64,000 nucleotides of DNA. Origin: JACCZR01 sp963830065. GTDB lineage: Bacteria; Actinomycetota; Thermoleophilia; Solirubrobacterales; Thermoleophilaceae. The notes beneath the pieces are model-generated. The model had not been told where the DNA came from, made no database searches, and was given only the letters and a program-made list of their open reading frames with translations. Position numbers and translations under genes: made by a program. The DNA is taken from the NCBI GenBank assembly GCA_963830065.1, contig CAWHLA010000005.1, forward strand, positions 62,001 through 126,000. The letters are read 5' to 3'. This document shows, one piece after another, positions 16,184 through 24,738 of the stretch (the stretch's first letter is position 1; each line of letters opens with the position of its first letter).

Positions 16184-17089
16184 TCAGGTGTAGACAGCCT
16201 CCAGCTCTTCCCACCGCTCGATGTCGTGGCCCGGGATGATCACCGCGCTCGGCGTGCGCTCGGCGTAGAGCTGGATCTCCCGCAGCGAGCGGGTGAAGAA
16301 GTGCTCGTCCTCCATCCGGTAGGGCAGCGCGGTGTCGGCGATCGTGCGCATCGTGTAGGCGGCGTCTCCGGTGAGGAGGAGCTCCCGGCCAACCAGCCTG
16401 AGGATCACCGACAGATGTCCCTTGGTGTGGCCCGGAGTAGAGACGAGCCGGACGCTGCCGTCGCCGAACAGGTCGAGAGCCCGGCCGAAGGTGGCGAACG
16501 AGTCGGCCTCGGCGCCGTCGAAGTCGATCAACCGGTAGTCAAAGGCGTGGTCGAACTGGTGGCGCAGGTAGCCCTGGAGCTGCCCCCCGGACGCCGCCGC
16601 CTGCCACTCGGCGCCGCTCACGACGAAGGTCGCCTCCGGGAACTGCGAGATGCCGCTCGCGTGGTCGGAGTGGAGGTGGGTCATCACCACGGTGCGCACG
16701 GCGTCGGGATCGAGCCCCAGGTCGCGCATCTGGCCAGGCACCGCCTGCTCCGGGGTCATCTCGAGGTCCTTGAACAGGATGCCGGCGACTCGCCCGAAGG
16801 CCTCGTTGTGATTCACCACCACGGACGGGTGGAACCCGGTGTCCACCAGCATCAGCCCCGCGCCGGGGTGCTCGACCAGGAACGCCGGGACCGGGAACCT
16901 CGTCCTGTCGGCGGCCGACAGCGTGAGCCCCATGGCCTTCCAGCCCGCCAGGCGCCCCTCGTCCCGGTGCATCCCGGCCGGCGGGGCGGTCATCGTCGCG
17001 GTGAGCAGGGGGTGCACCCGCACGGTCGTCCCCGGGCGGCTGCCGGGAAGCGGGAGCTCGGCCGGCAGCGGCTCGGCGGCGGTGGCCAT
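16184..17089 (-). CDS. MBL-fold metallo-hydrolase (lactonase-like)
   Basis: The 301-residue protein has the metallo-beta-lactamase signature THLHSDHASG (His138, His140, Asp142, His143), a later metal aspartate in LLTGDAAY and the C-terminal histidine in IIPGHD. The two N-terminal features VDTGFHP and the long insert resemble the N-acyl homoserine lactonase (AttM/AiiA-like) branch. Substrate cannot be read from the sequence. The start is ATG 17089. It lies downstream of the PadR gene on the same strand (68 bases) and ends close to the convergent lipoprotein gene. Confidence 0.85.
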   Translation of the reverse strand: MATAAEPLPAELPLPGSRPGTTVRVHPLLTATMTAPPAGMHRDEGRLAGWKAMGLTLSAADRTRFPVPAFLVEHPGAGLMLVDTGFHPSVVVNHNEAFGRVAGILFKDLEMTPEQAVPGQMRDLGLDPDAVRTVVMTHLHSDHASGISQFPEATFVVSGAEWQAAASGGQLQGYLRHQFDHAFDYRLIDFDGAEADSFATFGRALDLFGDGSVRLVSTPGHTKGHLSVILRLVGRELLLTGDAAYTMRTIADTALPYRMEDEHFFTRSLREIQLYAERTPSAVIIPGHDIERWEELEAVYT

Positions 17090-17157
17090 CGCGGGGGAAA
17101 CCTACCGCCGGAGCGCAGCCCGAGCACCGGTCGGGCGAGCACCGCCGGTCGGCAGGT

Positions 17158-17685
17158 TCACCTGCGTGGGTGGCGGCGGGCGATCTCCTCCCACAGCTCG
17201 GCCGCGTTCCGGCTCACCCCGATGCCCACCTCCAGCGCCAGCCAGGGCGCGCGCGGATCGTCACCGGTGTCGCCCTCCTTGATGGCCTCCAGCTCGGCCA
17301 GCTCGCGCCGGTAGGACTCGGCCTGGAGCGGCGCCAGCTCGGACGGGTCGGCGCCGAAGAAGAGCTGGAGCACTCCCGGGGCGCGCAGCTCGGCGAGCTC
17401 GCCGCTCGGCCGAGCGCGCCAGTCCTCGAGCGCCTTGCGCCCGGCCGCGTTGAGGCGGTAGAGCCGCCGCCGCCGGCCACCCTCCTCGCGCTCCTCGTCC
17501 AGCAGCCCCGCTCCGGCCAGTCGCTCGGGCTCGGAGTACAGCTGGGCGTGCTGCACGCTCCAGAAGTGGCCCACGGTGAGGGGCACCAGCTGCTTGAGCC
17601 GGTACGGGGTGGCCTCGCCGCCGGCCAGCTCGATCAGGCCGAGGACGATGTAGGAAACGGGTGTCAGGCGAAGGCCGGCTTGCAA
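17158..17685 (-). CDS. PadR-family transcriptional regulator
   Basis: The 175-residue protein has an N-terminal winged helix (SYIVLGLIEL, YRLKQLVPLT, LYSEPERLAGAGLL, then a basic GGRRRRLYRL wing) and a C-terminal helical dimerisation domain, the usual PadR/Vir layout. The start is uncertain: TTG 17685 is the longest plausible, and few better codons precede the conserved SYIVLG strand. It is transcribed away from the carotenoid oxygenase gene, and an ACCGT/ACGGT repeat lies between them. It is a likely regulator of that gene, of itself, or of the downstream metallo-hydrolase. Confidence 0.82.
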   Translation of the reverse strand: MQAGLRLTPVSYIVLGLIELAGGEATPYRLKQLVPLTVGHFWSVQHAQLYSEPERLAGAGLLDEEREEGGRRRRLYRLNAAGRKALEDWRARPSGELAELRAPGVLQLFFGADPSELAPLQAESYRRELAELEAIKEGDTGDDPRAPWLALEVGIGVSRNAAELWEEIARRHPRR

Positions 17686-17698
17686 TAGTCTACTTTGG

Positions 17699-17717
17699 AC
17701 GATACCGTAGGCACGGT
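17699..17717. promoter_or_regulatory. Divergent -10 pair and short inverted repeat, padR/carotenoid oxygenase
   Basis: ACGATACCGT (17699-17708) reads as TACCGT on the plus strand and TATCGT on the minus strand, sharing the central TA. Overlapping it, ACCGT (17704-17708) and ACGGT (17713-17717) form an inverted repeat that could bind PadR. Confidence 0.4.
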
Positions 17718-17743
17718 CAATAATCGATCAGCAGGAGGACAGC

Positions 17744-19156
17744 ATGGCGACAGGGGCGGCGGAGCGGCAGGCGAGCCACACGATCGGGTTCGAGAGCCTG
17801 GACGAAGAGGTGCACGTCGATTCGCTCCCGGTCAAGGGCGAGCTGCCCGGGTGGCTGACCGGGGACCTCACCCGCGTGACTCCCGCGCTGCTCGATGTCG
17901 GCGGCGTGCCGCTGCGCCACTGGTTCGACGGGCTCGCGATGCTCAACGCCTTCCGGATCGGGGAGGGGAGCGTCGGCTACGCGAGCCGGTTCCTGCAGTC
18001 CGATGCGTACGAGAAGGCGCGTCAGGGACGATTCGAGGCCTGGGGCTTCGGCCAGGACCCGTGCCGCTCGCTCTTCAGCCGTATGACCGCGGCCTTCTCG
18101 CCGCCGGACAACGACAACGCCAACGTGAACCTCGCCCGGCTCGGCGACCGCTACATCGCAATGACCGAGCTGCCGCTGCCGGTGGAGTTCGACCGCGAGA
18201 CGCTCGACACAGCCGGGAAGGTGGACTGGGAAGACCGGGTTGGTGGATCGGTGGGCAGCGCGCACCCCCACCACGACCGCGAGGCCAACGAGCTGATCTC
18301 CTACGTCACCGAGTTCTCGGCCCGCAACTCCTACAAGCTGTTCGCCGTCCCCGCCGGCAGCTCCAGCCGCCGGCTGATCGCGAAGATCGCTGCCGACCGC
18401 GAGCCCTCCTACATCCATTCGATCGCGATGACCGAGCGCTTCCTGGTGCTCGTGGCCTGGCCCGCAGTGCTCGATCCGATCCGGATGATCCGCAAGGGGG
18501 GCGGGTTCATGGACAACATGAGCTGGAAGCCCGAGCTGGGGTCGACCTTCCACGTCGTCGATCGCCACACCGGCGAGCACGTGTCAAGTGGCCGAAGCGA
18601 CGCCTTCTTCTGCTTCCACCACATCAACGCGTTCGAGGACGGCGATGAGGTCGTCGTCGACCTGTGCGCCTACGAGGACCCGTCGGTGATCGAGGCGCTG
18701 GAGGTGGGCAAGCTTCGGGCCGGCGACTCGCCCCCGCTCGCGTTCCCCACGCGCTACCGCGTGCCGCTGAGCGGCGGGGACGTGAGCGGCGAGCGGCTGT
18801 CCGAGGAGCCGCTCGAGCTACCTCGGATCGACTACGGGCGCCACAACGGACGGCCCTATCGCTACGTCTACGGGGCCGGCTCGGGTGGCTGGCTCGATCG
18901 CGTCGTCAAGCTCGACGTGGAGTCCGGCGAGACGCTGCGGTGGGAGCACGCCGGGTGCTATCCCGGCGAGCCGGTGTTCGTGCGCCGACCGGACGGAGAG
19001 GCAGAGGACGACGGCGTGCTGCTCTCGCTGGTGCTCGATGCCGAAGCGAGGCGGTCGTTCCTGGCGGTGCTCGATGCGCGCACGCTCGAGGAGCTCGCCC
19101 GGGCGGAGGCGCCGCACGCGATCCCGTTCGGCTTCCACGGGCAGTTCTTCCGGTGA
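17744..19156 (+). CDS. Carotenoid oxygenase (RPE65/CCD family)
   Basis: The 470-residue beta-propeller enzyme should cleave a carotenoid or stilbene-like double bond with a four-histidine ferrous iron. The four ligands are visible in SAHPH (His174), YIHSIAM (His225), CFHHINAFE (near 292) and GFHGQFF (near 466). Family landmarks HWFDGLAMLNAF near 59 and PSEPVFVRRP-like CYPGEPVFVRRPD are also present. Length is normal. ATG 17744 has a good GGAGGA site. No phytoene or lycopene genes lie nearby, so the substrate may be imported, made elsewhere, or not a carotenoid at all. PadR is divergent. Confidence 0.9.
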   Translation: MATGAAERQASHTIGFESLDEEVHVDSLPVKGELPGWLTGDLTRVTPALLDVGGVPLRHWFDGLAMLNAFRIGEGSVGYASRFLQSDAYEKARQGRFEAWGFGQDPCRSLFSRMTAAFSPPDNDNANVNLARLGDRYIAMTELPLPVEFDRETLDTAGKVDWEDRVGGSVGSAHPHHDREANELISYVTEFSARNSYKLFAVPAGSSSRRLIAKIAADREPSYIHSIAMTERFLVLVAWPAVLDPIRMIRKGGGFMDNMSWKPELGSTFHVVDRHTGEHVSSGRSDAFFCFHHINAFEDGDEVVVDLCAYEDPSVIEALEVGKLRAGDSPPLAFPTRYRVPLSGGDVSGERLSEEPLELPRIDYGRHNGRPYRYVYGAGSGGWLDRVVKLDVESGETLRWEHAGCYPGEPVFVRRPDGEAEDDGVLLSLVLDAEARRSFLAVLDARTLEELARAEAPHAIPFGFHGQFFR

Positions 19157-19264
19157 GGGCCTCAAACGCCGAGCGCGACCAAGCGGTCGAGGTCCTCAGG
19201 GGTCACGCGGCGGACGGCCCGCCGATGCTGGGCGTGCGCGGTTGCTCAGTAGGCTCCCGCCGCC

Positions 19265-19810
19265 ATGAGCTCGCGCATCTTCGCCCCGGGTCTGCTTGAC
19301 GGCCAGGTAGCGATCGTCAGCGGCGCCGGGGAGGCTGTCGCGGCGGAGCTCGAGGCATTGGGTGCGCGGGTCGTGACCTGCGCGATCAGCGAGGACGAGA
19401 ACGAGGTCGACGCCTTCGTCGACGGCGTCCTCGAGGGGCACGGCCGGATCGACACGCTGATCAACTGCTCGCCCGGCGACGATCTGCGTCTGGGCGTGGA
19501 GGGAACGTGGCTCCTGACCCACGCGGTGGCGACCAAGGCCATGATCCCCGACTCTCGCGGGGGCAAGATCGTGAACGTCACCCCCGCAGCCCCTACGGTC
19601 CGCGCGGCGCTGGAGAACCTCGCCCGGGTGCTCTCGATCGAATGGGCGCGGTTCGACATCAAGCTCACGGCGATCGCTCCCGTGGAACCCCAGGAGACCG
19701 CATGGCTCGCGGCCTTCCTGGCCTCGCCTGCGGGCGACTACGTGAGCGGTGCGGTGCTGGGCGGCGGCCTCGAGGCCAGCGCCTCGACGCCAACCTTGCG
19801 CGGCGACTGA
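19265..19810 (+). CDS. Degenerate short-chain dehydrogenase-like protein
   Basis: This 181-residue Rossmann protein is an SDR relative some 70 residues shorter than normal. It keeps GQVAIVSGAG, HGRIDTLINC and GGKIVNVT, but the glycine-rich loop is shortened and the Tyr-x-x-x-Lys catalytic pair is absent where TVRAALENLARVL occurs. It is therefore probably not an oxidoreductase, though it could bind a nucleotide or a partner. The reading frame is intact with normal codon use, so it is more likely a repurposed gene than a fresh pseudogene. A TAGGCT hexamer ends nine bases before the ATG. Confidence 0.65.
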   Translation: MSSRIFAPGLLDGQVAIVSGAGEAVAAELEALGARVVTCAISEDENEVDAFVDGVLEGHGRIDTLINCSPGDDLRLGVEGTWLLTHAVATKAMIPDSRGGKIVNVTPAAPTVRAALENLARVLSIEWARFDIKLTAIAPVEPQETAWLAAFLASPAGDYVSGAVLGGGLEASASTPTLRGD

Positions 19811-19872
19811 TCCAGGAGGGCCTCCACGGCGATACGCCGCGTGAAACCCAACCCTTCGGGGAGGAGCGCCAC

Positions 19873-20610
19873 ATGAGTGAAGCCGTGAACCTGGCCTTCC
19901 AGGCCATCGACGAGGACCACGCCGACGAGTCGGCGGCCACCCGTCGGAAGTTCGTCGCCGGTGCCGGAGTGGCACTGGGCGGGATGGGCCTGCTGGGCCT
20001 GTCCGCCGGAGCCGAGGACGCGATGGCCAAGAACGACGCCAAGACCATCCTCAACATCGCGGCGACCGCCGAGGTGCTGGCCACCATCGTGAACACCGTG
20101 GGTGCCGAGCGGGTCTCGCTCGACGCCGTCACCAAGCTCAACGTGCAGGCCGCGGCTCGCGAGGAGCTCATCCACTACAAGACCCTGCGCAAGCTCGGCG
20201 CCCGCCCGGCCACCAAGCGCATCTGGGTCCCGAACGCCGTCTTCGCCAACAAGGCGGGGCTACTGAACACGCTGGTCGCCGGCGACCAGATCTTCATCAA
20301 CGCCTACCTGATCGGCACCACGGCCTTCGCCAAGGCGAGGTCGACGAAGTTCGCCCGCTTCACCGGCGAGTTCATGGGCGCCGAGGCCGTGCACCGCGCT
20401 CTCGCCCTCCAGTCGCTGGGCAAGCTCGGCAACGACCGCGTGTTCATGAAGTACGAGTTCAAGCGCATCGAGACCGCGGTCAAGCTGCTGCAGAAGGCCG
20501 GCTTCGGGTTCGGCAAGCCGGGCGCCGGGCCGGGCGCGTTCTACGACTTCAACTCGGTCGCGGCACGGACGCCGGACCCGGCGGGCGTGAACACCCGCCG
20601 GCCCCGCTGA
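19873..20610 (+). CDS. Tat-exported ferritin-like domain protein
   Basis: The 245-residue protein has a twin-arginine signal (TRRKFVAGAGVALGGMGLLGL at 23-43, listed only for its Arg-Arg and hydrophobic core) and then a four-helix ferritin-like domain with repeated Glu and His positions, for example AAREELIHYKTL and GAEAVHRALALQ. This fits the Ferritin_2-type domain found in secreted actinobacterial proteins, with unknown activity. The ATG at 19873 has a GGGGAGGAG site. It follows the degenerate SDR gene by 62 bases and ends seven bases before the convergent SDR gene. Confidence 0.75.
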   Translation: MSEAVNLAFQAIDEDHADESAATRRKFVAGAGVALGGMGLLGLSAGAEDAMAKNDAKTILNIAATAEVLATIVNTVGAERVSLDAVTKLNVQAAAREELIHYKTLRKLGARPATKRIWVPNAVFANKAGLLNTLVAGDQIFINAYLIGTTAFAKARSTKFARFTGEFMGAEAVHRALALQSLGKLGNDRVFMKYEFKRIETAVKLLQKAGFGFGKPGAGPGAFYDFNSVAARTPDPAGVNTRRPR

Positions 20611-20617
20611 GCCTGGG

Positions 20618-21451
20618 CTAGGTGGTCATGCCGGTGAACTGACCACCGGTCACGTTCAGCACCTGGCCGTGGACGTAGTTCGACCACGGCGAGCACAGGA
20701 AGAAAACGCCGCCGGCGGCCTCTTCGGGGGTCGCCGGCCGGCCCAGCGGAATCAGCATCGACGCCATCGAGCGCATCTGCTCGGGGATGCCCAGCTGGAT
20801 CTCCTGGCCCTCACGCTCGATCGCCTCTGACTCCTCCTTGGCGGCGGTCAGGCGCGTCTCTACGAAGCCGAAGGCCACGGCGTTCACATTGATCTTGAAC
20901 TGGCCCCACTCCTTGGCCAGCGTCTTGGTCAGGCCCACGACTCCGGCCTTGCCCGACGAGTAGTTGGCCTGGCCGGCGTTGCCCATCGTGCCGGAGATCG
21001 AGGAGATGTTGACGACCTTGCGGAAGACCTCGCGGCCCTCGTCGCGCTCCTTCTTGGCGGGCTCGCGCAGATGCGGCGCCGCAGCGCGCAGTACCCGAAA
21101 GGGCACGACGTTGTGGATGTCCAGCATCGCCTGGAACTGCTGGTCGGTCATCTTGTGGATCGGGCCGTCCCAGGTGTAGCCGGCGTTGTTGACGATGATG
21201 TCGATCTGACCGAACTCGTCGGCGGCCTTCTTGACCAGCTCGTCGCAGACGCCCTCCTTGGTCAGGTCGCCGCTGAACACCGCGGTGTCGCCCTGGATCT
21301 CGCCCGCGGCCTGCTCGGCCACGTCGCCGTCGAGGTCGTTGATCAGGACCCTCGCGCCCTGCTCGGAGAGCAACTCCGCCGTCGCGCGACCGATTCCACG
21401 CGCCGAGCCGGTAACGATCGCCGCCTTGCCGTCGAGTACTCCCACTTTCAT
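20618..21451 (-). CDS. SDR-family oxidoreductase (FabG-like)
   Basis: The 277-residue classical short-chain dehydrogenase has the NAD(P) loop TGSARGIG (14-21), NNAG, the catalytic serine in VVNISSISG and the Tyr/Lys pair in ANYSSGKAGV. A 15-residue insert (REPAKKERDEGREVF) near 130 distinguishes it from ordinary FabG; it resembles hydroxyacyl-CoA or 3-oxoacyl reductases of actinobacterial lipid metabolism. ATG 21451 is preceded by AAGGAG. It could act on beta-hydroxyacyl-CoA from the neighbouring dehydrogenase genes, but this is inference. Confidence 0.88.
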   Translation of the reverse strand: MKVGVLDGKAAIVTGSARGIGRATAELLSEQGARVLINDLDGDVAEQAAGEIQGDTAVFSGDLTKEGVCDELVKKAADEFGQIDIIVNNAGYTWDGPIHKMTDQQFQAMLDIHNVVPFRVLRAAAPHLREPAKKERDEGREVFRKVVNISSISGTMGNAGQANYSSGKAGVVGLTKTLAKEWGQFKINVNAVAFGFVETRLTAAKEESEAIEREGQEIQLGIPEQMRSMASMLIPLGRPATPEEAAGGVFFLCSPWSNYVHGQVLNVTGGQFTGMTT

Positions 21452-21484
21452 CTCCTTATCGTTTTGGCGAGCGGCAGGCTATCC

Positions 21485-21772
21485 ATGCTCCTGATCACCG
21501 GCGCGCTGCTGGCCGGCTGCGGCGAGCTGACCGTCGAGGACCCGCGCGGCACCGTCGCCGTGAAGCCCGGCCAGGAGTTCGTGCTCGACTTCCCCACCAA
21601 CCCGTCGGTGGGCTACGACTGGCGGCTGGACAGTCAGCTCGGCCCGGGCGGCCCGGTCGGCTATCTCAGCTACGCGACCGAGCCGGCGGCCCGGGGTGAG
21701 CGTGCTGCGCTTCACGCGGCTGTATCGCGAGAAGCCGGATCGCCGCGCGCTGTGCGCGTGATCGTGCGCTAG
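21485..21772 (+). pseudogene. Decayed chagasin-like (I42) inhibitor lipoprotein
   Basis: The frame starts with a lipoprotein-like leader (MLLITGALLAGCGEL). It then gives VKPGQEFVLDFPTNPSVGYDWRL, whose NP-x-x-GY loop is the chagasin/I42 cysteine-protease inhibitor signature. After about residue 65 the expected RF-x-x-x-Y-R-x-P strand is found only in another frame (VLRFTRLYREKPD around bases 21700-21750), and the first frame resumes with RAVRVIVR before the stop. The middle part is also too short. It appears to be a remnant with two compensating shifts or an internal deletion, unless the base calls are wrong. A terminator-like hairpin follows. Confidence 0.5.
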
Positions 21773-21831
21773 GCCCAATCAGGTGGCGCAGCTCGGCGAG
21801 GCCGGAAAGCAGCGCACCCACATGCCTCTCG

Positions 21832-21857
21832 AAAGTCGTCAGCCGCCTGACGACTTT
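21832..21857. terminator. Bidirectional intrinsic terminator
   Basis: A perfect 11-bp stem (AAAGTCGTCAG at 21832-21842, CTGACGACTTT at 21847-21857) with a four-base loop is followed by TTCTT on the plus strand. It lies between the chagasin-like gene and the convergent acyl-CoA dehydrogenase gene and can serve both. Confidence 0.75.
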
Positions 21858-21897
21858 TCTTGGGTGGGTGCGCACGTCGCGCCCAGCGCCGGGCTAG

Positions 21898-23001
21898 CTA
21901 TAGGCCCAGCTGCTTGCCGAGAATCTCCTTCATGATCTCGTCGGTCCCGCCGCCGATGGGGCCCAGGCGGGTGTCGCGGGCCACGCGGCCCAGCTCGTGC
22001 TCGTCGCCGAGGATGCTCAGCGCGGAGTCGGCCACCTCGAAGGCCGCGCGCTGTGACTGCAGCTTGGCCATCGTCACCTCCTTGACCGCGTCGCCGGTCT
22101 CCACGAACAGGCGCAACGCGTGGTAGGTCATCGCCCGCGAGCTCTCGAACTTCAGCGCCATCTCGGCGACCTGGTGGCGCACCGCCTGGCCGCGGCCGGC
22201 GGCGCCGTCGACGGTGAGCTCCAGCACCGCCTCCATCGACCCCACCGCGCCGAGCGCCATCAGCAGCCGCTCCCACTGGAAGTTGGCCATGATCAGGTAG
22301 AAGCCGCCGTTCTCCTCGCCCAGCAGGTTCTCCTCGGGCACGAACACGTCGGCGAACGAGAGCTCGGCGGTATCGGATGCTCGCCAGCCCATCTTCTCCA
22401 GCTTCTTGGAGACCTCGAAGCCGTCGAACTCCCGCTCGAGCACCAGGAACGAGATGCCGTGGTGGCCACCCTCGCCGGTGGTCTTGACCGCGGTGACCAC
22501 GAAGTCCGCCCGCACCCCGTTGGTGATGAACGTCTTTGAGCCGTTGACCACCCAGCCGCCGTCGACGGGCTCGGCCTTGGTGCGGATGCCGGCCACGTCG
22601 GAGCCCGCCTCGGGCTCGGTGATGCCGAGCGCCGCGATCCGCTCGCCGCGGATCGCGGGCGTCAGGAAGCGCTGCTTCTGCTCCTCGGTGCCGAACTTCC
22701 AGATCGGCGGCGTGGCGATGCCGATGTGCGCGCCGATGCCTGCGGCCAGCCCGCCGGACCCGCAGCGCGAGAGCTCCTCCGACAGGACCGCGTCGTCGAG
22801 GTAGCCGCCGCCCTGGCCGCCGTAGGCCTCCGGGTACTTGAGGCCCAGGTAGCCGACGTCGGCCAGCTTGGTGAACACCTCGTGGGGAAACCACTGCGCG
22901 TCCTCCCACTCGGTGGCGTGGGGGCGGAGCTCCTCGGCCACGAAGGCGCGGATCGACTCGCGCAGCTGCTCGTGCTCGGCCGTGAAGGGAGGCGACCTCA
23001 C
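21898..23001 (-). CDS. Acyl-CoA dehydrogenase, IVD/LCAD-like active site
   Basis: The 367-residue flavoprotein oxidises acyl-CoA to 2-enoyl-CoA. It shows GITEPEAGSDVAGI, NGSKTFITNG and the C-terminal IGGGTDEIM. The glycine in IGGGTDEI replaces the usual catalytic Glu of short- and medium-chain enzymes, while a Glu stands in WERLLMALG, the position used by isovaleryl- and long-chain acyl-CoA dehydrogenases. The substrate may thus be branched or long. I chose GTG 23001, whose GTGA overlaps the NTF2-like gene. It is third in an operon with that gene and a second dehydrogenase. Confidence 0.88.
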   Translation of the reverse strand: MRSPPFTAEHEQLRESIRAFVAEELRPHATEWEDAQWFPHEVFTKLADVGYLGLKYPEAYGGQGGGYLDDAVLSEELSRCGSGGLAAGIGAHIGIATPPIWKFGTEEQKQRFLTPAIRGERIAALGITEPEAGSDVAGIRTKAEPVDGGWVVNGSKTFITNGVRADFVVTAVKTTGEGGHHGISFLVLEREFDGFEVSKKLEKMGWRASDTAELSFADVFVPEENLLGEENGGFYLIMANFQWERLLMALGAVGSMEAVLELTVDGAAGRGQAVRHQVAEMALKFESSRAMTYHALRLFVETGDAVKEVTMAKLQSQRAAFEVADSALSILGDEHELGRVARDTRLGPIGGGTDEIMKEILGKQLGL

Positions 23002-23411
23002 AAGGTCGTGTGACCGCGGCCGGCGTGGTCGAAGCCCAGCAGGTCGCCGCTGAGGTTCTTCTTGCCGCCGTGGTGGTAGGCGCGCACCTCGCGGATGCGG
23101 CCGTCCTCGAACTCGAACCACTCGGTGCCGCGATCCAGGCGCCGCTCCCCGGTACGCGGGTCACGCCAGGTCATCGTCCACTCGATCACCACGCGCTCAT
23201 CGTCCTCGATCGCGTCCTCGATGTGCCACTGGCCGTCGATGTTCTCGACGGCCCAGTGGGTGTTCTCCCCGATCGCCCGCGCGCCCTCGTGCGGGCCCAG
23301 CCGCGTGTAGTAGTGCGTCGCGTCTTCGGTGAAGTGCTCGGCGACCCGCTCGGCGTCGCCGGTGTTCAGCGCGGTGTAGTAGGAGCGGACGTGCTCGAGA
23401 CGGGCGCCCAC
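22998..23411 (-). CDS. NTF2-like / SnoaL-fold protein
   Basis: The 137-residue protein has the cone-shaped NTF2-like pattern: VRSYYTALNTGDAERVAEHF at the N-terminus (quoted as the helix-1 landmark), then DATHYYTRLGPHEG, VVIEWTMTWRDP, and the strand FEFEDGRIREVRAY. Such folds serve as small hydrolases, dehydratases or isomerases; catalytic residues cannot be assigned. GTG 23411 overlaps the stop of the upstream dehydrogenase gene by one base, and its own stop overlaps the downstream dehydrogenase start. The three genes therefore form a tight operon. It may act on the same acyl substrate. Confidence 0.8.
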   Translation of the reverse strand: MGARLEHVRSYYTALNTGDAERVAEHFTEDATHYYTRLGPHEGARAIGENTHWAVENIDGQWHIEDAIEDDERVVIEWTMTWRDPRTGERRLDRGTEWFEFEDGRIREVRAYHHGGKKNLSGDLLGFDHAGRGHTTL

Positions 23412-24628
23412 TAGAGCCCGTAGGAGCGCCCGATCACGTCGAGCATGATCTCGTCCGTGCCGGCGCCGATGCGGTTCAGCCGCATGTCGCGCCATACGCG
23501 CTCGACCCCGTACTCCTTCATGTAGCCCGCTCCGCCGTGCACCTGGATGCACTCGTCGGCCACCTCGACCGCGATGCGCGAGGCGTACAGCTTGGCCATC
23601 GAGATCTCCCGCACGGGGTACTCGCCGTTCTCGTGCCGCCAGGCGGTGGTGTAGACGAGCTGGCGGGCCGACTCGATCTTGGTCGCCATCTCGGCGAACT
23701 TGTGCCGGATCACCTGGAAGTGCCCGATCGAGCGCCCGAATGCCTTGCGCTCGTGGGCGTACTGGAGGGTGCGGTCGAAGCAGCGTTGGGCGCCCGCCAC
23801 GCAGCCCGCCGCGCCGATCAGCCGCTCGCCCTGGAGCTCCCACATGATGTGGTAGAAGCCCTTGCCCTCCTCGCCGAGCACGGCGTCCGCCGGGACGCGG
23901 ACGTCCTGGAAGGCGAGCAGCGCCGTGTCGGAGGCGTGCATGCCGAGCTTCTCGAGCTTCTTCTCCCGGATCACGCCCGGTGAGTCCATGTCGACCAGGA
24001 ACAGCGTGAAGCCGTCGTAGCCCGCGTCGGGGTCTGTCTTGGTCACCAGCACGATGTAGTCGGCACGGTGGCCGTTGGTGATGTAGGTCTTCGAACCGTT
24101 GATCACCCACTCGTCGCCGTCGCGCACGGCGCGGGTCTTGATGCCGCTCACGTCGGAGCCGGCGTCGGGCTCGGTGATCCCCAGGCAGGAGATCTTCTCG
24201 CCCTTGATCGAGGGCACCAGGTAGTTCTGCTTCTGCTCCTCGGTGCCGAACAGGTGCACGGGCGGCGTGGCCATGTCCGTGTGGACCGCGATGCCCATCG
24301 CCAGCCCGCCGGAGTTGGACTTGGGCATCTCCTCGGCCAGGATCAGGTTGGCGTAGTAGTCGCCGCCCTGGCCGCCGTACTTCTCGGGGTAGGAGAGGCC
24401 CAGGAACCCGAGCTCGCCCATGCGCGTGAAGACCCAGTCGTCGAAGGTCTCCTCCTCCCACCGCTCGGCGTGCGGCGCCAGTTCCTTGGTGACGAAGTTG
24501 CCGATCGACTCCCGCAGCTGGTCGTGCTCCTCGGTGAAGATGAAGTGCTTGCGGTGGGCCGAGTGGTCGGGCTTGAGGACGTCTTGGGAGGCCGCGGCGT
24601 CAACCGCCGGCGTGGCAGCGCTGGTCAT
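23411..24628 (-). CDS. Acyl-CoA dehydrogenase, IVD/LCAD-like active site
   Basis: The 405-residue enzyme heads the operon. It has GITEPDAGSDVSGI, NGSKTYITNG, ERKAFGRSIGHFQ, QVHGGAGYMKEYGVERVWRD and IGAGTDEIM. As in its partner, the C-terminal catalytic Glu position is not Glu (Ala in IGAGT), while GERLIGAAG keeps a Glu on helix G. This is the isovaleryl/long-chain pattern as I recall it. It is about 40% identical by eye to the enzyme at 21898. ATG 24628 lies ten bases from a 16-bp near-palindrome shared with the catabolic operon at 29099. Confidence 0.9.
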   Translation of the reverse strand: MTSAATPAVDAAASQDVLKPDHSAHRKHFIFTEEHDQLRESIGNFVTKELAPHAERWEEETFDDWVFTRMGELGFLGLSYPEKYGGQGGDYYANLILAEEMPKSNSGGLAMGIAVHTDMATPPVHLFGTEEQKQNYLVPSIKGEKISCLGITEPDAGSDVSGIKTRAVRDGDEWVINGSKTYITNGHRADYIVLVTKTDPDAGYDGFTLFLVDMDSPGVIREKKLEKLGMHASDTALLAFQDVRVPADAVLGEEGKGFYHIMWELQGERLIGAAGCVAGAQRCFDRTLQYAHERKAFGRSIGHFQVIRHKFAEMATKIESARQLVYTTAWRHENGEYPVREISMAKLYASRIAVEVADECIQVHGGAGYMKEYGVERVWRDMRLNRIGAGTDEIMLDVIGRSYGL

Positions 24629-24638
24629 GAAAGTGGAT

Positions 24639-24654
24639 AGTAGTGCTTCCTACT
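24639..24654. promoter_or_regulatory. Near-palindromic operator copy 1 (AGTAGTGCTTCCTACT)
   Basis: This 16-bp site has arms AGTAG and CTACT, flanked by GTGG and CCAC. It matches 14 of 16 bases with the perfect palindrome at 29073-29088. It lies 10-26 bases before the first gene of the acyl-CoA dehydrogenase operon, where a repressor would block RNA polymerase. Confidence 0.6.
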
Positions 24655-24738
24655 TCCCACGGCCAGAGCGCTATCCGGAGATGCGCTCCAGCGGCGGCGG
24701 GGAGGGCGCGGCGCGCCTCCCGAGCCGGCGCACGGGCA

